In this document: piece by piece, positions 1 to 7,171 of the stretch
Layout: every line of letters starts with the position of its first letter
Position numbering within the stretch: position 1 is the first letter of the stretch
Origin: Streptomyces longispororuber
GTDB taxonomy: Bacteria; Actinomycetota; Actinomycetes; Streptomycetales; Streptomycetaceae
Reading direction: 5' to 3'
Length of the DNA stretch: 49,154 nt
Assembly (NCBI RefSeq): GCF_014656095.1
Contig: NZ_BNBT01000055.1
Location: 1 to 49,154 of the forward strand
The notes under the pieces: generated by a model
What the model was told of the DNA's origin: nothing
Databases searched by the model: none
The model's input: only the letters and a program-made list of their open reading frames with translations
Made by a program: the position numbers and the translations under genes

Positions 1-154
1 AACCAGGGGGCTCCGCCCCCTGGACCCCCGAAAATCGCGCTGACGCGCTCGTCCTCAAACGCCGGACGGGCTGAAGATCTCCAGCGCGGCCACGGCTGAA
101 GATCTCAGCCGCGCTCGGCGGAAAGTTCCAGCCCGTCCGGCGTTCGAGGACGAG
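1..154. repeat. Dispersed inverted-repeat element, copy 1
   Basis: A hairpin with a 9-bp stem (about 3-23, CCAGGGGGC-TCC-GCCCCCTGG) is followed by a larger inverted repeat. Arm 48-73 pairs with arm 129-154 at 25 of 26 positions, around the core CGCCGGACGGGCTG. Bases 1-75 reappear in reverse orientation at 22843-22917 with one mismatch. It lies just past the 3' end of the sigma factor gene, so a transcript-end role is possible. Known Streptomyces intergenic repeats look like this; mobility is not shown. Confidence 0.85.
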
Positions 155-196
155 GCGCGGAGCGCCGAAAAGGCGGGGTGGGGCGTACAACAGGCC

Positions 197-1096
197 CTAA
201 CGCGTCTGCGGCCACGGCCTTAGCTTCTCCGGGTTGCGGACCACCCAGATCCGGGCGACGCGCCCGTCGACGACCTCGAACGAGGCCACGGTCACGACGG
301 TGCCGCCCTGCCGGGCCACCAGGCCGGGGGTGCCGTTGACCGTCCGCTCCAGGAGTTCCAGGCCCGGGGCCCGGTCGGCGAAGGCGACCATGTACGGGGC
401 GATGCGCGCGCCGCCCTCGACCGGGCGCGGGACGGCTCCGGCCATGCCGCCGCCGTCGGCGGTCATCACGGCGTCCGGGTCGAGGAGGCCGAGCAGGCCC
501 GCGATGTCCTTGGCCTCCCAGGCCTCCTTGACCCGCCGCACCACGTCACCCTGGCCGGCCGCCGGCCCCGGGGCGCGCGCGGCCTCCGCCCGCCGCCGGG
601 CGGACGCCGCCAGTTGCTTGCAGGCCGCCGGGGTCCGGCCGAGCACACCGGCGATCTCGGCGAACGGGTACCGGAAGACGTCGTGCAGGACGAACGCCAC
701 CCGCTCGGCGGGCGTCATCGACTCCAGGACGACGAGGAAGGCCATGGTCACCGACTCGTCGAGCACGATCTGGTCCGCGGGGTCGGACGTGCCCCCGTGC
801 CGCCACTCGGCGCGGTCCGGCAGCGGCTCGGGCAGCCACGCGCCGACATAGCGTTCGCGGCGGGCCCGCGCCGAGCCGAGCAGGTCCAGGCAGATGCGGC
901 CGGTCACCGTCGTCAGCCAGGCCCCCGGGGAGACGATCTCCCGCCGCCTGCTCCGCGACAGCCCGTACCAGCGCGCGTACGCGTCCTGGACGGCGTCCTC
1001 GGCCTCGGTCACCGAACCCAGCAGGCGGTAGGCCACGTTGAGCAGGTGGCGCCGCTCGCCGATGACCTCGCCGGCACCGTCTCGCCCGTCCCCCAC
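197..1096 (-). CDS. ECF41-type RNA polymerase sigma factor with SnoaL-like C-terminal domain
   Basis: An extracytoplasmic-function sigma factor that should direct RNA polymerase to a small promoter set. Sigma-70 region 2 (HLLNVAYRLLGSVTEAEDAVQDAY) and region 4 (MTPAERVAFVLHDVF...AEIAGVLGRTPAACKQLASAR-like) are present. A C-terminal NTF2/SnoaL-like extension follows. The three ECF41 hallmarks are visible: WLPEP in the linker, DGGG in the extension (usually DGGGR) and NPEKL near the end (usually NPDKV). In this family the extension controls activity in place of a classical anti-sigma factor. The GTG at 1096 is chosen because it follows a purine-rich stretch and gives 299 aa. The longer reading to 1216 would overlap the divergent gene. 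The usual ECF41 partner (carboxymuconolactone decarboxylase/oxidoreductase/epimerase-type gene) is not adjacent. Confidence 0.9.
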   Translation of the reverse strand: MGDGRDGAGEVIGERRHLLNVAYRLLGSVTEAEDAVQDAYARWYGLSRSRRREIVSPGAWLTTVTGRICLDLLGSARARRERYVGAWLPEPLPDRAEWRHGGTSDPADQIVLDESVTMAFLVVLESMTPAERVAFVLHDVFRYPFAEIAGVLGRTPAACKQLAASARRRAEAARAPGPAAGQGDVVRRVKEAWEAKDIAGLLGLLDPDAVMTADGGGMAGAVPRPVEGGARIAPYMVAFADRAPGLELLERTVNGTPGLVARQGGTVVTVASFEVVDGRVARIWVVRNPEKLRPWPQTR

Positions 1097-1164
1097 GCCC
1101 CGGCCACCCCCTCGCCTTACCTTTCGCGGGCCTGCGTCGTCGGCCTGGTGAGACCTTATCGATC

Positions 1165-1182
1165 TCCCGCCCGCGGGCGGGA
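1165..1182. promoter_or_regulatory. Perfect 18-bp GC palindrome in the divergent promoter region
   Basis: TCCCGCCCGCGGGCGGGA is a perfect palindrome lying directly before the GAGGGG ribosome binding site (1184-1189) of the small membrane protein gene. In RNA it would form a stem next to the ribosome binding site. It could equally be a protein-binding site between the sigma factor gene and its divergent neighbour. Confidence 0.5.
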
Positions 1183-1197
1183 AGAGGGGACGACGCC

Positions 1198-1566
1198 ATG
1201 GCCACCGAGGTGACACCGAACGCGCGACGCGGCCCGCGGTTCCTGCGGGCCGCGGTCGGCCTGCAGACCCTGACCATATTCCTCCAGGCGGTCTCCGCCG
1301 GACTGCTGCTGACCTCGTCCTACGGGGAGGCGCTGCACAGCGTCGGAGCCCGGGTGATGTACGGGGCGTCGATGCTGTACCTGCTGGTGGCGGTGGTGGC
1401 GTGGAAGCCGGGCGGCGGCTCGCCGCGACCCGTGGGCTACGCCACCGGGTTCCTGGTGCTCGCCTCGGTCCAGGTCGTGGTGGGCATCGCGCACGTGCCG
1501 TCCGTCCACCTGCCCCTGGGGGTCCTGATGTTCGGGCTCAGCGTGCTGGCGCTGGCCCGGCGCTGA
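1198..1566 (+). CDS. Small four-helix membrane protein, unknown function
   Basis: A 122-aa protein with a short basic N-terminus and four hydrophobic stretches: AVGLQTLTIFLQAVSAGLLL, MYGASMLYLLVAVVAW, VGYATGFLVLASVQVVVGIAHV and PLGVLMFGLSVLALA. This predicts a small integral membrane protein. The ATG is preceded by GAGGGGACGACGCC, a good ribosome binding site. It is divergent from the ECF41 sigma factor gene with about 100 bp between starts, so the two may share control. I recognise no domain or catalytic motif. A membrane sensor or partner for the sigma factor is possible but is inference from position only. Confidence 0.8.
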   Translation: MATEVTPNARRGPRFLRAAVGLQTLTIFLQAVSAGLLLTSSYGEALHSVGARVMYGASMLYLLVAVVAWKPGGGSPRPVGYATGFLVLASVQVVVGIAHVPSVHLPLGVLMFGLSVLALARR

Positions 1567-1591
1567 GGTGCGGCGCGGCCCGTACGGGGCA

Positions 1592-1621
1592 TTGACCTTG
1601 GTCGCAGCAACCGCTTACCTT
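1592..1621 (+). promoter_or_regulatory. Sigma-70-type promoter of the sugar ABC operon
   Basis: TTGACC at 1592-1597 and TACCTT at 1616-1621 are separated by 18 bp, a good match to the Streptomyces HrdB consensus. The predicted start near 1628 gives a leader of about 50 nt that carries GC-rich palindromes (about 1631-1656) before AGGAGG. Confidence 0.6.
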
Positions 1622-1677
1622 CGGGCAGCAGCCGCGCGCGGCCGCGCGGCCGCGCCGGACCGTAGGAGGTCGTGCCC

Positions 1678-3036
1678 GTGCGCCCCACCGTCCCCGCCCC
1701 TCTCCTCCTCGCAGCCGTCCTCGCCGCCGGAGCCCTCACCGCGTGCGGCGGCGGCTCCGGCGACGACCCGGACACCGTGAAGGTGTCGTACAAGCAGTCC
1801 ATGGACAACCAGATCCGGGTGATGGACGACTACCTGGAGTCGGTGAAGAAGCAGTTCGAGAAGGCCCACCCGGGGAAAAAGGTGAAGCTGGTGCCCATCA
1901 AGGCGCCGGACGCCGAGTACTACACCAAGGTGCAGCAGATGCTGCGCTCCCCGAAGACCGCGCCCGACCTCGTCTACGAGGACACGTTCCTCATCAACTC
2001 CGACATCACCAGCGGGTACTTGAAGCCGCTCGACCCGTACCTGGACAAGTGGTCGGAGTGGCCGAAGTTCCTCGCCACGGCCAAGCGGGCGGCGCGCGGC
2101 GAGGACGGCAAGACGTACGGGGTCCCGGACGGCACCGACACGCGCGGGCTGTGGTTCAGCAAGGACGTCTTCAAGAAGGCCGGACTGCCCGCCGACTGGC
2201 AGCCCAAGGACTGGGACGACGTGCTGGACGCCGCCAGGACCGTGAAGAAGAAGGTGCCCGGCGTCGTCCCGCTGAACGTGTACACCGGCAAGCCCGGCGG
2301 CGAGACCTCGGCCATGCAGGGCATGGAGATGCTCCTGTACGGCACCGGCAAGGACCCGCTGTACGACCCGAAGGCAAAGAAGTGGGTGGTGGGCGGCGAG
2401 GGGTTCAAGGACGCGCTGCGGTTCGTCGAGACGGTCTACAAGGAGAAGCTCGGGCCGGACGTGTCCGACGCGCTCGACCCGAACATGGCCACCCGCGTCC
2501 GCGGCGAGTTCCTGCCCAAGGGCAAGCTCGCCATCAACCTCGACGGCTCCTGGCTGCCGCAGGACTGGCTGGAGGGCTCCGGCCACGAGTGGCCCGAGTG
2601 GTCCGAGGAACTGGGCCTGGCCGCCATGCCCACGCAGCACGGGCAGCCGCCCGGCAAGGTCAGCATGTCCGGCGGCTGGACCTGGGCGATCCCGGCGAAG
2701 GCGGCCCACCCCGACCTCGCGTTCGACTTCATCAAGACGATGCAGACCAAGGAGAACGCGAAGAAGTGGTACATCGCCAACTCCGGCATCTCGGTCCGCG
2801 AGGACGTCGCGAAGGACCCGGAGTACATCAACGCGCAGCCCGGCATCCGGTTCTTCACCGGGCTCGTCCCCGTCACCCACTTCCGGCCCGCCTACCCCGC
2901 GTACCCGAAGGTCTCCACCGCGCTGCAGGAGGCCATGGAGAAGGTCACCACCGGTGACGGCTCGGTGGACGACGCGGCCGGTGACTACGACGAGGAGGTC
3001 AGGTCGGCCACCGACGGCGAGGTGATCGAGAGGTGA
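1678..3036 (+). CDS. Sugar ABC transporter substrate-binding lipoprotein
   Basis: Extracytoplasmic solute-binding protein of the family-1 type (MalE/UgpB-like), which captures a sugar outside the membrane and delivers it to the permeases encoded downstream. The N-terminus is a lipoprotein signal with lipobox LTAC, so Cys23 would be lipidated (counting from the chosen start). AGGAGG at 1664-1669 lies 8 nt before the GTG at 1678 but only 2 nt before the GTG at 1672, so 1678 is preferred, giving 452 aa. The mature part has the usual pattern, with KAPDAEYYTKVQQML and DLVYEDTFLINSDI early and GGWTWAIPAKAAHPDLAFDFIKTM late. The stop overlaps the first permease start by 4 nt (GTGA), so translation is coupled. 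The sugar cannot be told from sequence. Confidence 0.92.
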   Translation: MRPTVPAPLLLAAVLAAGALTACGGGSGDDPDTVKVSYKQSMDNQIRVMDDYLESVKKQFEKAHPGKKVKLVPIKAPDAEYYTKVQQMLRSPKTAPDLVYEDTFLINSDITSGYLKPLDPYLDKWSEWPKFLATAKRAARGEDGKTYGVPDGTDTRGLWFSKDVFKKAGLPADWQPKDWDDVLDAARTVKKKVPGVVPLNVYTGKPGGETSAMQGMEMLLYGTGKDPLYDPKAKKWVVGGEGFKDALRFVETVYKEKLGPDVSDALDPNMATRVRGEFLPKGKLAINLDGSWLPQDWLEGSGHEWPEWSEELGLAAMPTQHGQPPGKVSMSGGWTWAIPAKAAHPDLAFDFIKTMQTKENAKKWYIANSGISVREDVAKDPEYINAQPGIRFFTGLVPVTHFRPAYPAYPKVSTALQEAMEKVTTGDGSVDDAAGDYDEEVRSATDGEVIER

Positions 3037-3959
3037 CGGCCCCGGCGACGGCGCCGCGCAGGACACCGCGGGCGGCCGCCGCGCCGGGCGGCCGCCGGCG
3101 CCTGCTCCGGTCCCTGTCCCGCGCCCTGCCCGTCTCCCCCGCCGTCGTCCTCATGGCCCTGTTCCTCGCGGGCCCCATCGGCTACTGCGCGTACATCGCC
3201 TTCACCGACCTCCAGCTCACCGGGCAGGCGCGGGAGAGCTTCGTCGGCTTCGAGAACTTCCGCACGGCCTTCGGCGACGAGGACTTCGTCAACGCCGTGT
3301 GGCTCACCCTGGTCTTCACGTTCCTGTCGTCGATCGTGGGCCAGAACACGCTCGGCCTCGCCCTCGCCGTGCTGATGCGGCGGGCCTCGAAGCCGGTGCG
3401 CACGCTGACCGGCGCGGTCGTCGTCACGGCCTGGGTCGTCCCGGAGGTGGTGGCGGGCTTCCTGCTCTACGCCTTCTTCCGCCGTGACGGCACGCTCAAC
3501 GCGGTCCTCGACGTGCTCCATCTGCCGTCGCAGAACTGGCTGTTCACGCTGCCGATCCTCGCGGTGTCGTTCGCCAACGTGTGGCGCGGCACGGCCTTCT
3601 CGATGCTGGTCTACTCGGCGGCCCTGAGCGAGATCCCCCGGGAGATCACCGAAGCCGCGGAGGTGGACGGCGCGGGTGGCTGGCGCCGCCTGTGGCACAT
3701 CACGCTGCCGATGATCCGCCGCTCCATCGGCACCAACCTGATGCTCAACACCCTCCAGACACTGTCCGTCTTCGGCCTCATCTGGGTGATGACGCGCGGC
3801 GGCCCCGGCAACCGCAGCCAGACCCTGCCGCTGTTCATGTACGAACAGGCCTTCCAGAAGAGCATGATCGGCTACGGCACCGCCGTGGCGCTGCTCCTGC
3901 TCCTGGTCGGCTCCCTGTTCTCGGTCGTCTACATGCGTCTGCTGCGCACGGAGGTCTGA
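3033..3959 (+). CDS. Sugar ABC transporter permease, MalF/UgpA-like
   Basis: Inner-membrane permease subunit of a carbohydrate importer (308 aa). A basic N-terminal tail precedes six predicted membrane segments, starting with AVVLMALFLAGPIGYCAYIAF. The EAA loop that docks the ATPase is clear near residues 205-225: EITEAAEVDGAGGWRRLWHI followed by TLPMIRRS. It starts at a GTG overlapping the stop of the binding-protein gene, and its stop abuts the next start. No ATP-binding subunit is encoded here. In Streptomyces this is normal for such importers, which share the ATPase MsiK. Confidence 0.92.
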   Translation: MTAPATAPRRTPRAAAAPGGRRRLLRSLSRALPVSPAVVLMALFLAGPIGYCAYIAFTDLQLTGQARESFVGFENFRTAFGDEDFVNAVWLTLVFTFLSSIVGQNTLGLALAVLMRRASKPVRTLTGAVVVTAWVVPEVVAGFLLYAFFRRDGTLNAVLDVLHLPSQNWLFTLPILAVSFANVWRGTAFSMLVYSAALSEIPREITEAAEVDGAGGWRRLWHITLPMIRRSIGTNLMLNTLQTLSVFGLIWVMTRGGPGNRSQTLPLFMYEQAFQKSMIGYGTAVALLLLLVGSLFSVVYMRLLRTEV

Positions 3960-4790
3960 GTGTCCGCACGCCGCGCCCGCAGCCGCGCGCTCGCCGCCGA
4001 CCTGGGCCTGCTCACCCTGGCCGCGGCGTTCGCGCTCCCGCTGGCCTGGGTGGTCCTGTCCGCGCTCGACCCGAAGGCCGATGTCGGCGTGAAGGCCCCG
4101 GACGGTCTCACCCTGGACCACTTCGACGCCGTCCTCACCGACGAGATCACCTTCACGCCGATGCTGAACAGCCTGCTGCTGTGCGGCGGTGGCACGCTGC
4201 TCACGGTGGTGAGCGCGGCCCTCGCGGCGTACCCCCTGTCGCGCTACTCCTCCCGCCTCAACCGCCCCTTCATGCTGACGATCCTGTTCGCGACGAGCCT
4301 GCCCATCACGGCGATCATGGTGCCGGTGTACGCGCTGTTCGTCCGCGTCGACCTCATCGACACGATGGAGGGCACGATCTTCTTCTTCGCCGCCTCCCAA
4401 CTGCCGTTCGCCATCTGGCTGATGAAGAACTTCATGGACGGCGTCCCCAAGGAGCTGGAGGAGGCGGCCTGGACGGACGGCGCCTCGCCGCTGCAGTCCC
4501 TGGTGCGGATCGTGCTGCCGCTCATGGGCCCGGGCGTCGCCGTCGTGACGGTCTTCTGCTTCGTCATGATGTGGGGCAACTTCTTCGTCCCGTTCATGCT
4601 GCTGCTCTCCCCCGACCAGATGCCGGCGGCGGTCAGCATCAACGACTTCTTCGGCAGCAAGGGCGCCATCGTCTACGGCCAGCTCGCCGCGTTCTCCCTC
4701 ATCTACTCGACGCCGGTGATCCTCCTGTACGTCCTGATCGCCCGCCGCCTGGGCGGCGGCTTCGCCCTGGGCGGCGCGGTGAAGGGGTGA
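3960..4790 (+). CDS. Sugar ABC transporter permease, MalG/UgpE-like
   Basis: Second membrane subunit of the importer (276 aa), the usual partner of the MalF-like protein. Six hydrophobic segments are visible, and the EAA loop reads ELEEAAWTDGASPLQSLVRI with VLPLMGPG after it. The GTG start lies directly after the preceding stop, with GGAGG about 6 nt upstream inside the previous gene, which indicates coupled translation. It is the last gene of the operon. A pair of 19-bp direct repeats follows the stop. The missing ATPase is expected to be supplied in trans. Confidence 0.92.
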   Translation: MSARRARSRALAADLGLLTLAAAFALPLAWVVLSALDPKADVGVKAPDGLTLDHFDAVLTDEITFTPMLNSLLLCGGGTLLTVVSAALAAYPLSRYSSRLNRPFMLTILFATSLPITAIMVPVYALFVRVDLIDTMEGTIFFFAASQLPFAIWLMKNFMDGVPKELEEAAWTDGASPLQSLVRIVLPLMGPGVAVVTVFCFVMMWGNFFVPFMLLLSPDQMPAAVSINDFFGSKGAIVYGQLAAFSLIYSTPVILLYVLIARRLGGGFALGGAVKG

Positions 4791-4828
4791 GGCGGCCCGG
4801 GCGGCGTGCGGCGGCCCGGGCGGCGTGC
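4791..4828. repeat. Two tandem 19-bp direct repeats after the ABC operon
   Basis: GGCGGCCCGGGCGGCGTGC occurs twice head to tail, starting directly after the stop codon of the second permease. Each unit contains a CCCGGG palindrome. The array could help end transcription or be a slippage product. There is no T-run. Confidence 0.8.
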
Positions 4829-4919
4829 GGGGCGCACAACGGGGCGCCCCGGCCGCTGTGGCTTCGCATGAGCCCCGGGCTTGGACGAACGCACCGTAGT
4901 CGTCCACCCCGCACACCCC

Positions 4920-4935
4920 TAGCGTGTGCCCCGTG
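4920..4935 (+). promoter_or_regulatory. -10 element of a leaderless transcript
   Basis: TAGCGT at 4920-4925 is followed 7 nt later by GTG at 4933. No Shine-Dalgarno sequence is present. The spacing fits a transcript that begins at the start codon, which is why 4933 is preferred to the in-frame GTG at 4924 that lies inside the -10 hexamer. Confidence 0.55.
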
Positions 4936-5628
4936 CGACCGAGCCGGCCCACCGGGCCCTTCAACTTTCCCGCCGTGCGCCGACTGCGCGAGGCACTGGG
5001 CATGGACCCCGGGCACGTCGCGTACGGCATGCGGGCCGGCTACGGCCTCGGGCACGTCACGCCGGACACCGTCATCGCCTGGGAGCGCGGCCTCGCCACG
5101 CCCGACGCCACCGAGCTCGCGGCGCTCGCGGGCACGCTCTGGTGCTCGCCCGGCGACCTCATGGGCGCCGCGACCACCCTGCGGGAGCACCGCCTCGCCC
5201 GCGGCCTCGCCCCGGAGGACGTGGCGCGCGGCGCGGGCGTCGAGCTCCAGGCGTACCTGCGGATGGAGGAGACCGGCCGGTGGCGCGGCAGCCCCCGGCA
5301 GTCCGCCGACCTGGCGCGCACGCTGCGCCTCACGCTGCCGGACCTGGTCACGGTCACGGGGCGCGCCGACGAGCTCGCCGAGCTGCTGCGCAGCGCGGTG
5401 ACCACCCGCTGGCAGGGGTACACGCGCCCGGTCAGCAAGCTGCTCGCCGTGGACAAGCGCACCGTGGAGGGTCCGCTGCGCCGGCTGCACGAGACGTACC
5501 AGTCGCGGATGGTGCGCACGCTGAGCTGGGGCGGGGGCGCGAGCGCGGACGCCTCCGGGCACGCGGGCCGGGACTTCCTCGACCGGATCCTGGACCACTT
5601 CTGGCCGCTGCTCCCGGACGCCTCCTGA
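4933..5628 (+). CDS. XRE-type DNA-binding protein with two helix-turn-helix domains
   Basis: A cytoplasmic regulator of 231 aa. Two Cro/C1-like units are visible: residues about 10-75 (VRRLREALGMDPGHVAYGMR ... TVIAWERGLATPDATELAAL) and about 80-135 (LREHRLARGLAPEDVARGAG ... YLRMEETGRWRGS). The C-terminal third (VTTRWQGYTRPVSKLLAVDK onward) has no domain I know. The gene stands alone between the sugar importer and pfkA and is convergent with pfkA. Its targets are unknown. The start is set by the -10 box 7 nt upstream. Confidence 0.8.
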   Translation: MRPSRPTGPFNFPAVRRLREALGMDPGHVAYGMRAGYGLGHVTPDTVIAWERGLATPDATELAALAGTLWCSPGDLMGAATTLREHRLARGLAPEDVARGAGVELQAYLRMEETGRWRGSPRQSADLARTLRLTLPDLVTVTGRADELAELLRSAVTTRWQGYTRPVSKLLAVDKRTVEGPLRRLHETYQSRMVRTLSWGGGASADASGHAGRDFLDRILDHFWPLLPDAS

Positions 5629-5690
5629 GCACCCGGCCCCCCGGGGAGCCGCCCGCCGCCCGGCCGCGGCCGCCGCTCCGGTGAGGGCGT

Positions 5691-6716
5691 CTAGAAGACC
5701 GACTCGGCCTCGTCCATGCGGTCCTTCGGCACCCGCTTCAGCTCCGTGACCGCCTCGGCGAGCGGCACCATCTCGATGTCCGTGCCGCGCAGCGCGGTCA
5801 TCCGGCCGTACTCGCCGCGGTGCACGGCCTCCACCGCGTGCCAGCCGAAGCGCGTGGCGAGCACGCGGTCGTACGCGGTGGGGGTGCCGCCGCGCTGGAC
5901 GTGGCCGAGGATGACCGGCTTGGCCTCCTTGCCGAGCCGCTTCTCCAGCTCGTACGCGAGGGCCGTGCCGATGCCCTGGAAGCGCTCGTGGCCGAACTGG
6001 TCGATGGCGCCCTTGCCGTAGTCCATGGTGCCGTCGGCGGGGTGGGCGCCCTCGGCGACGCAGATCACCGCGAACTTCTTGCCGCGCGCGAACCGCTCCT
6101 CGACCATCGCGACCAGGTCGGCCGGGTCGAAGGGGCGCTCGGGCAGGCAGATGCCGTGGGCGCCGCCCGCCATGCCGGACTCCAGCGCGATCCAGCCCGC
6201 GTGCCGGCCCATGACCTCGACGACCATGACGCGCTGGTGGGACTCGGCGGTCGTCTTCAGCCGGTCCATCGCCTCGGTGGCGACGCCGACGGCCGTGTCG
6301 AAGCCGAAGGTGCGGTCCGTGGAGGAGATGTCGTTGTCGATGGTCTTGGGCACGCCGACGACCGGCACACCGGCCTCGTGGAGCATCTTCGCCGCGGTGA
6401 GCGTGCCCTCGCCGCCGATCGGGATGAGCGCGTCGAAGCCGCTCTTGTCGATCAGCTCCTTGGCGTTGACGCAGGCCGCGCGGAAGCGGGCGCGCTCCAG
6501 GCGCGAGGAGCCGAGGATCGTTCCACCGCGGGCCAGGATGCCGCTGACCGCGTTCAGGTCCAGGGGGCGGTAGCGCCCGTCGAGCAGACCCGCGTACCCG
6601 TCCTCGAAGCCGATGACCTCGTCGCCGTAGTTCGTGACCGCTCGGTGCACGACCGACCGGATCACGGCGTTGAGGCCGGGGCAGTCGCCGCCCGCGGTGA
6701 GAATTCCGATACGCAT
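5691..6716 (-). CDS. pfkA: 6-phosphofructokinase
   Basis: Catalyses the committed glycolytic step, fructose 6-phosphate to fructose 1,6-bisphosphate. The 341-aa protein has the nucleotide loop GGDCPGLNAVIR at residues 9-20, GGEGT at 101-105, catalytic PKTIDND at 123-129 (Asp127) and MGRHAGWIAL. Numbering matches the E. coli enzyme in this part. Gly104 is the residue that goes with ATP use, while Lys124 is typical of the PPi-dependent lineage. This mixed pattern is known for the actinobacterial group, and ATP is the likely donor. An AGGAG lies about 10 nt before the ATG. The gene is divergent from pta. S. coelicolor has several paralogues; this one corresponds to the copy next to pta-ackA (from memory). 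Confidence 0.95.
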   Translation of the reverse strand: MRIGILTAGGDCPGLNAVIRSVVHRAVTNYGDEVIGFEDGYAGLLDGRYRPLDLNAVSGILARGGTILGSSRLERARFRAACVNAKELIDKSGFDALIPIGGEGTLTAAKMLHEAGVPVVGVPKTIDNDISSTDRTFGFDTAVGVATEAMDRLKTTAESHQRVMVVEVMGRHAGWIALESGMAGGAHGICLPERPFDPADLVAMVEERFARGKKFAVICVAEGAHPADGTMDYGKGAIDQFGHERFQGIGTALAYELEKRLGKEAKPVILGHVQRGGTPTAYDRVLATRFGWHAVEAVHRGEYGRMTALRGTDIEMVPLAEAVTELKRVPKDRMDEAESVF

Positions 6717-7171
6717 CGCGCTGAGTCTCCTGCTCGCTGCTGTGACGTGTGAGCCGGTCCGATTGTTCCACGGCGCGCGGAGCGACGCCGCTCGCCGTTG
6801 GTCGGGCCGTCATGGGGTACGAGGCCTTTGGCCCTGGTGAACCCAGAGCCATGTCCGGCGGGCGACGTAGCCAGCCGCAGAGGTATTGTCAAGAGGGCAC
6901 AGCCAACAATATCGGGTGTTTTTCCGGCTCAGCCGCGGCCCATGCCGGGGCCCTCACCTGCGGTGATGCCTGGCACCCGGCCACCGCGACCGCGAGCGGC
7001 GCGCACGAGGCCGCCCGCCCCGGCGGCCCTGCCGTCCCGCACGACGTACGACGGACGAGACGTACACGGCGTACGGGGGGCAAGACGTACGGGACGACAC
7101 CAGCCACCGCAGACACAGCAAGCACAGCAGAGACAGCAAGCACACAGCAGACGTAGGAACGGAGAGCGCGC
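6717..7171. other. pfkA-pta divergent intergenic region (455 bp)
   Basis: Less GC-rich than the flanking genes. A candidate promoter toward pta is TTGTCA at 6886-6891 with TATCGG at 6910-6915 (18-bp spacer), which would give a leader of about 250 nt. Nearer pta, at about 7098-7153, is a purine-rich stretch of imperfect ACAGCAAGCACAGCAGAGAC repeats, followed by the AGGAACGGAG ribosome binding region at 7155-7164. No small gene is convincing. Confidence 0.45.

Noticed and set aside
2985..5030. 681-codon minus-strand frame across the ABC permeases
   Set aside because: Antisense to two clear permease genes; low-complexity Arg/Glu/Gln/His-rich translation with no motif.
7098..7153. Small peptide gene before pta
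   Set aside because: The ACAGCAAGC repeats keep a frame open, but there is no ribosome binding site before it and the sequence is simple purine-rich repeat.
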